DNA from: a virus
Virus record (IMG/VR): IMGVR_UViG_3300003323_000468
Span: 1-39,424 of that record
Reading direction: 5' to 3' (one strand)
Length of the DNA stretch: 39,424 nucleotides
This document shows, in pieces, positions 38,466 to 39,424 of this stretch. The notes below the pieces were generated by a model. It worked only from the letters and a program-made list of their open reading frames with translations, made no database searches and was not told where the DNA came from. How positions within the stretch are numbered: the first letter of the stretch is position 1; every line of letters starts with the position of its first letter. Position numbers and translations under genes: made by a program.

Positions 38466-38975
38466 TCAGCTAGGCCGTACCCAGATAGCAGTCAGTGAAC
38501 TGGTCACGTACGAGTTGACTCCAGTTCCGAGCGTACCCGTACCACCGACCGCCCCGTACAGCTCCACGTAATCGGTCGAAAGGGTAGCCTGCACAAGAAC
38601 TGTCGGAGTAGACACACCGTCAAACGATCCAGTTGACTTGACGACACCGGCAAAAGATCCGATGACCTGCGAGCCGTTCTTCCCGATAACGCTGCGATAA
38701 CGGGTGATGGAACCGTTACTGAGAGGCGTGAAGATGCCGTTTATCTGCCACCACCCGAGTTTTCCGCCGATAACGATACGTGACGTGTTGGTGCTTTCCG
38801 AGTGGAATCCGTCGGTATCGACCACTGTACTGCCGGTCGTGAAAGTCACCGCTGTGAGAGCATCGGCGGTCCATCCGGTTTGCGCGGTGGTCTGAACGAC
38901 CATGCAAGACGGTGGCTCGAGCTGGCTGTTGAGCAGATCGGCAGTGATTCGCTGGCCGGTCAGGAACAGGGCCAT
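38466..38975 (-). CDS. Tail fibre-like / minor tail protein
   Basis: 169 residues from ATG 38975. It opens MALFLTGQRITADLLNSQLE, a start I know from short actinophage tail proteins, and continues as a beta-rich, C1q-like domain (KLGWWQINGIF, YVELYGAVGGTGT). It is likely exposed and could bind the host. It follows the large minor tail gene within 1 bp. Confidence 0.65.
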   Translation of the reverse strand: MALFLTGQRITADLLNSQLEPPSCMVVQTTAQTGWTADALTAVTFTTGSTVVDTDGFHSESTNTSRIVIGGKLGWWQINGIFTPLSNGSITRYRSVIGKNGSQVIGSFAGVVKSTGSFDGVSTPTVLVQATLSTDYVELYGAVGGTGTLGTGVNSYVTSSLTAIWVRPS

Positions 38976-38976
38976 G

Positions 38977-39424
38977 TCATCTCCCTATGTAGAACGGGAC
39001 CGCGAGCCTGACCAGCTCACCGGACGAGTGGGTCTTGACGATGCCGTTGACGCTACGGGTGACCGTGGCGGTCTGCGGCGATGATGTGCCGGTGATGGCC
39101 GTGACGGTCATGACCTCGCCGGTGATCTTGATGTTGAACGGGAACTCGGCCGGGTAGGTCGCACTGTCCACCCACCGCACGCTGCCAGCCGGCGTGACGA
39201 GGCTGAGCGAGGTGGCCGTGGTGGTCAGCGAGCCGCCGAGACTGTGCGTGGTCCCGTCCGCCCTGACTGGCAGATAGGTCGAGCCGGCCACGGCGACGTT
39301 GGCGTACGGGGCGGCCGGTGTGCAGTTCGCCGTCCACGTCCACGTGAACTTGTCGAGCGTCTCGGTGTAACCCTGTAGCAGCTCGTACACGTCATCAGGG
39401 AGGTCGATCGTGTCGCCGATCTCG
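38977..39424 (-). CDS. Minor tail protein, 3' part of the gene that starts at 2387
   Basis: The last ~140 codons of the 936-residue minor tail protein. The frame at 39424 continues without interruption into base 24 of the window, in the frame of the ATG at 2387. The internal ATG at 39390 is not a true start. This piece holds a beta-rich region (THSLGGSLTTTATSL, FNIKITGEVMTVTAI) that ends at FYIGR. Confidence 0.85.
   Translation of the reverse strand, partial: EIGDTIDLPDDVYELLQGYTETLDKFTWTWTANCTPAAPYANVAVAGSTYLPVRADGTTHSLGGSLTTTATSLSLVTPAGSVRWVDSATYPAEFPFNIKITGEVMTVTAITGTSSPQTATVTRSVNGIVKTHSSGELVRLAVPFYIGR
39401..39424. repeat. 24-bp terminal direct repeat (copy at 1-24)
   Basis: The second copy of the overlap at the window ends. 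See 1-24. Confidence 0.9.

Overview
The window is one complete genome unit of a tailed (siphovirus-type) bacteriophage of a GC-rich Gram-positive, very probably actinobacterial, host. Grounds for the host: high GC, many GTG and some TTG starts, GGAGG-type ribosome sites beside leaderless genes, and structural proteins of the kind I associate with Streptomyces-type siphophages. I cannot name the host genus. Bases 1-24 are identical to 39401-39424, and a tail gene reads in frame across the two ends, so the contig is circular (or circularly permuted) with a unit of 39,400 bp.

Layout. Nearly all genes are on the minus strand. The terminase region (17.3-20.1 kb) has terS, two small genes, an endonuclease VII-like HNH gene and terL. 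A late operon starts at 14907 and runs down through a membrane protein, portal, ClpP-like prohead protease, HK97-type capsid protein, small beta-rich proteins, head-tail connectors, two related tail-tube-type proteins, an HNH intruder, frameshifted tail chaperones and a short tape measure. It crosses the contig junction into the minor tail protein, tail fibre-like proteins, a GH25 endolysin, three small membrane proteins (holin candidates) and a C39-like papain-fold hydrolase. It ends at a strong bidirectional terminator at 35.25 kb.

The early region on the minus strand (20.2-30.2 kb) encodes an SF2 helicase, a small XRE-like protein, zinc-ribbon proteins, a permuted papain-fold hydrolase, a secreted I36-type peptidase-inhibitor homologue, a D5-like SF3 primase-helicase and a prim-pol. 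Between the inhibitor and the primase-helicase lies a striking inverted iteron array that looks like a replication origin. The plus-strand block (30.2-35.2 kb) is a chain of tiny overlapping genes followed by a Cas4/RecB-like nuclease, a proline-rich protein of unknown function and a RusA resolvase. A 656-bp noncoding stretch with tRNA-like and other folded elements precedes the proline-rich gene. A few small plus-strand genes also sit at 15 kb.

Regulation. A recurring palindrome (consensus CTAGCAGGTTCCTGCTAG), full or as half sites, lies in the -35/-10 spacer of many promoters. In most of these the -10 box is exactly 6 or 7 nt from the start codon, so the first gene of each operon is probably read from a leaderless mRNA while later genes are coupled by ATGA/GTGA/TGATG overlaps. 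I found no integrase, no partition genes, no DNA polymerase and no CRISPR array. The iteron origin, repeated operators, circular closure and lack of an integrase leave open either a lytic phage or an extrachromosomal (phage-plasmid) lifestyle.
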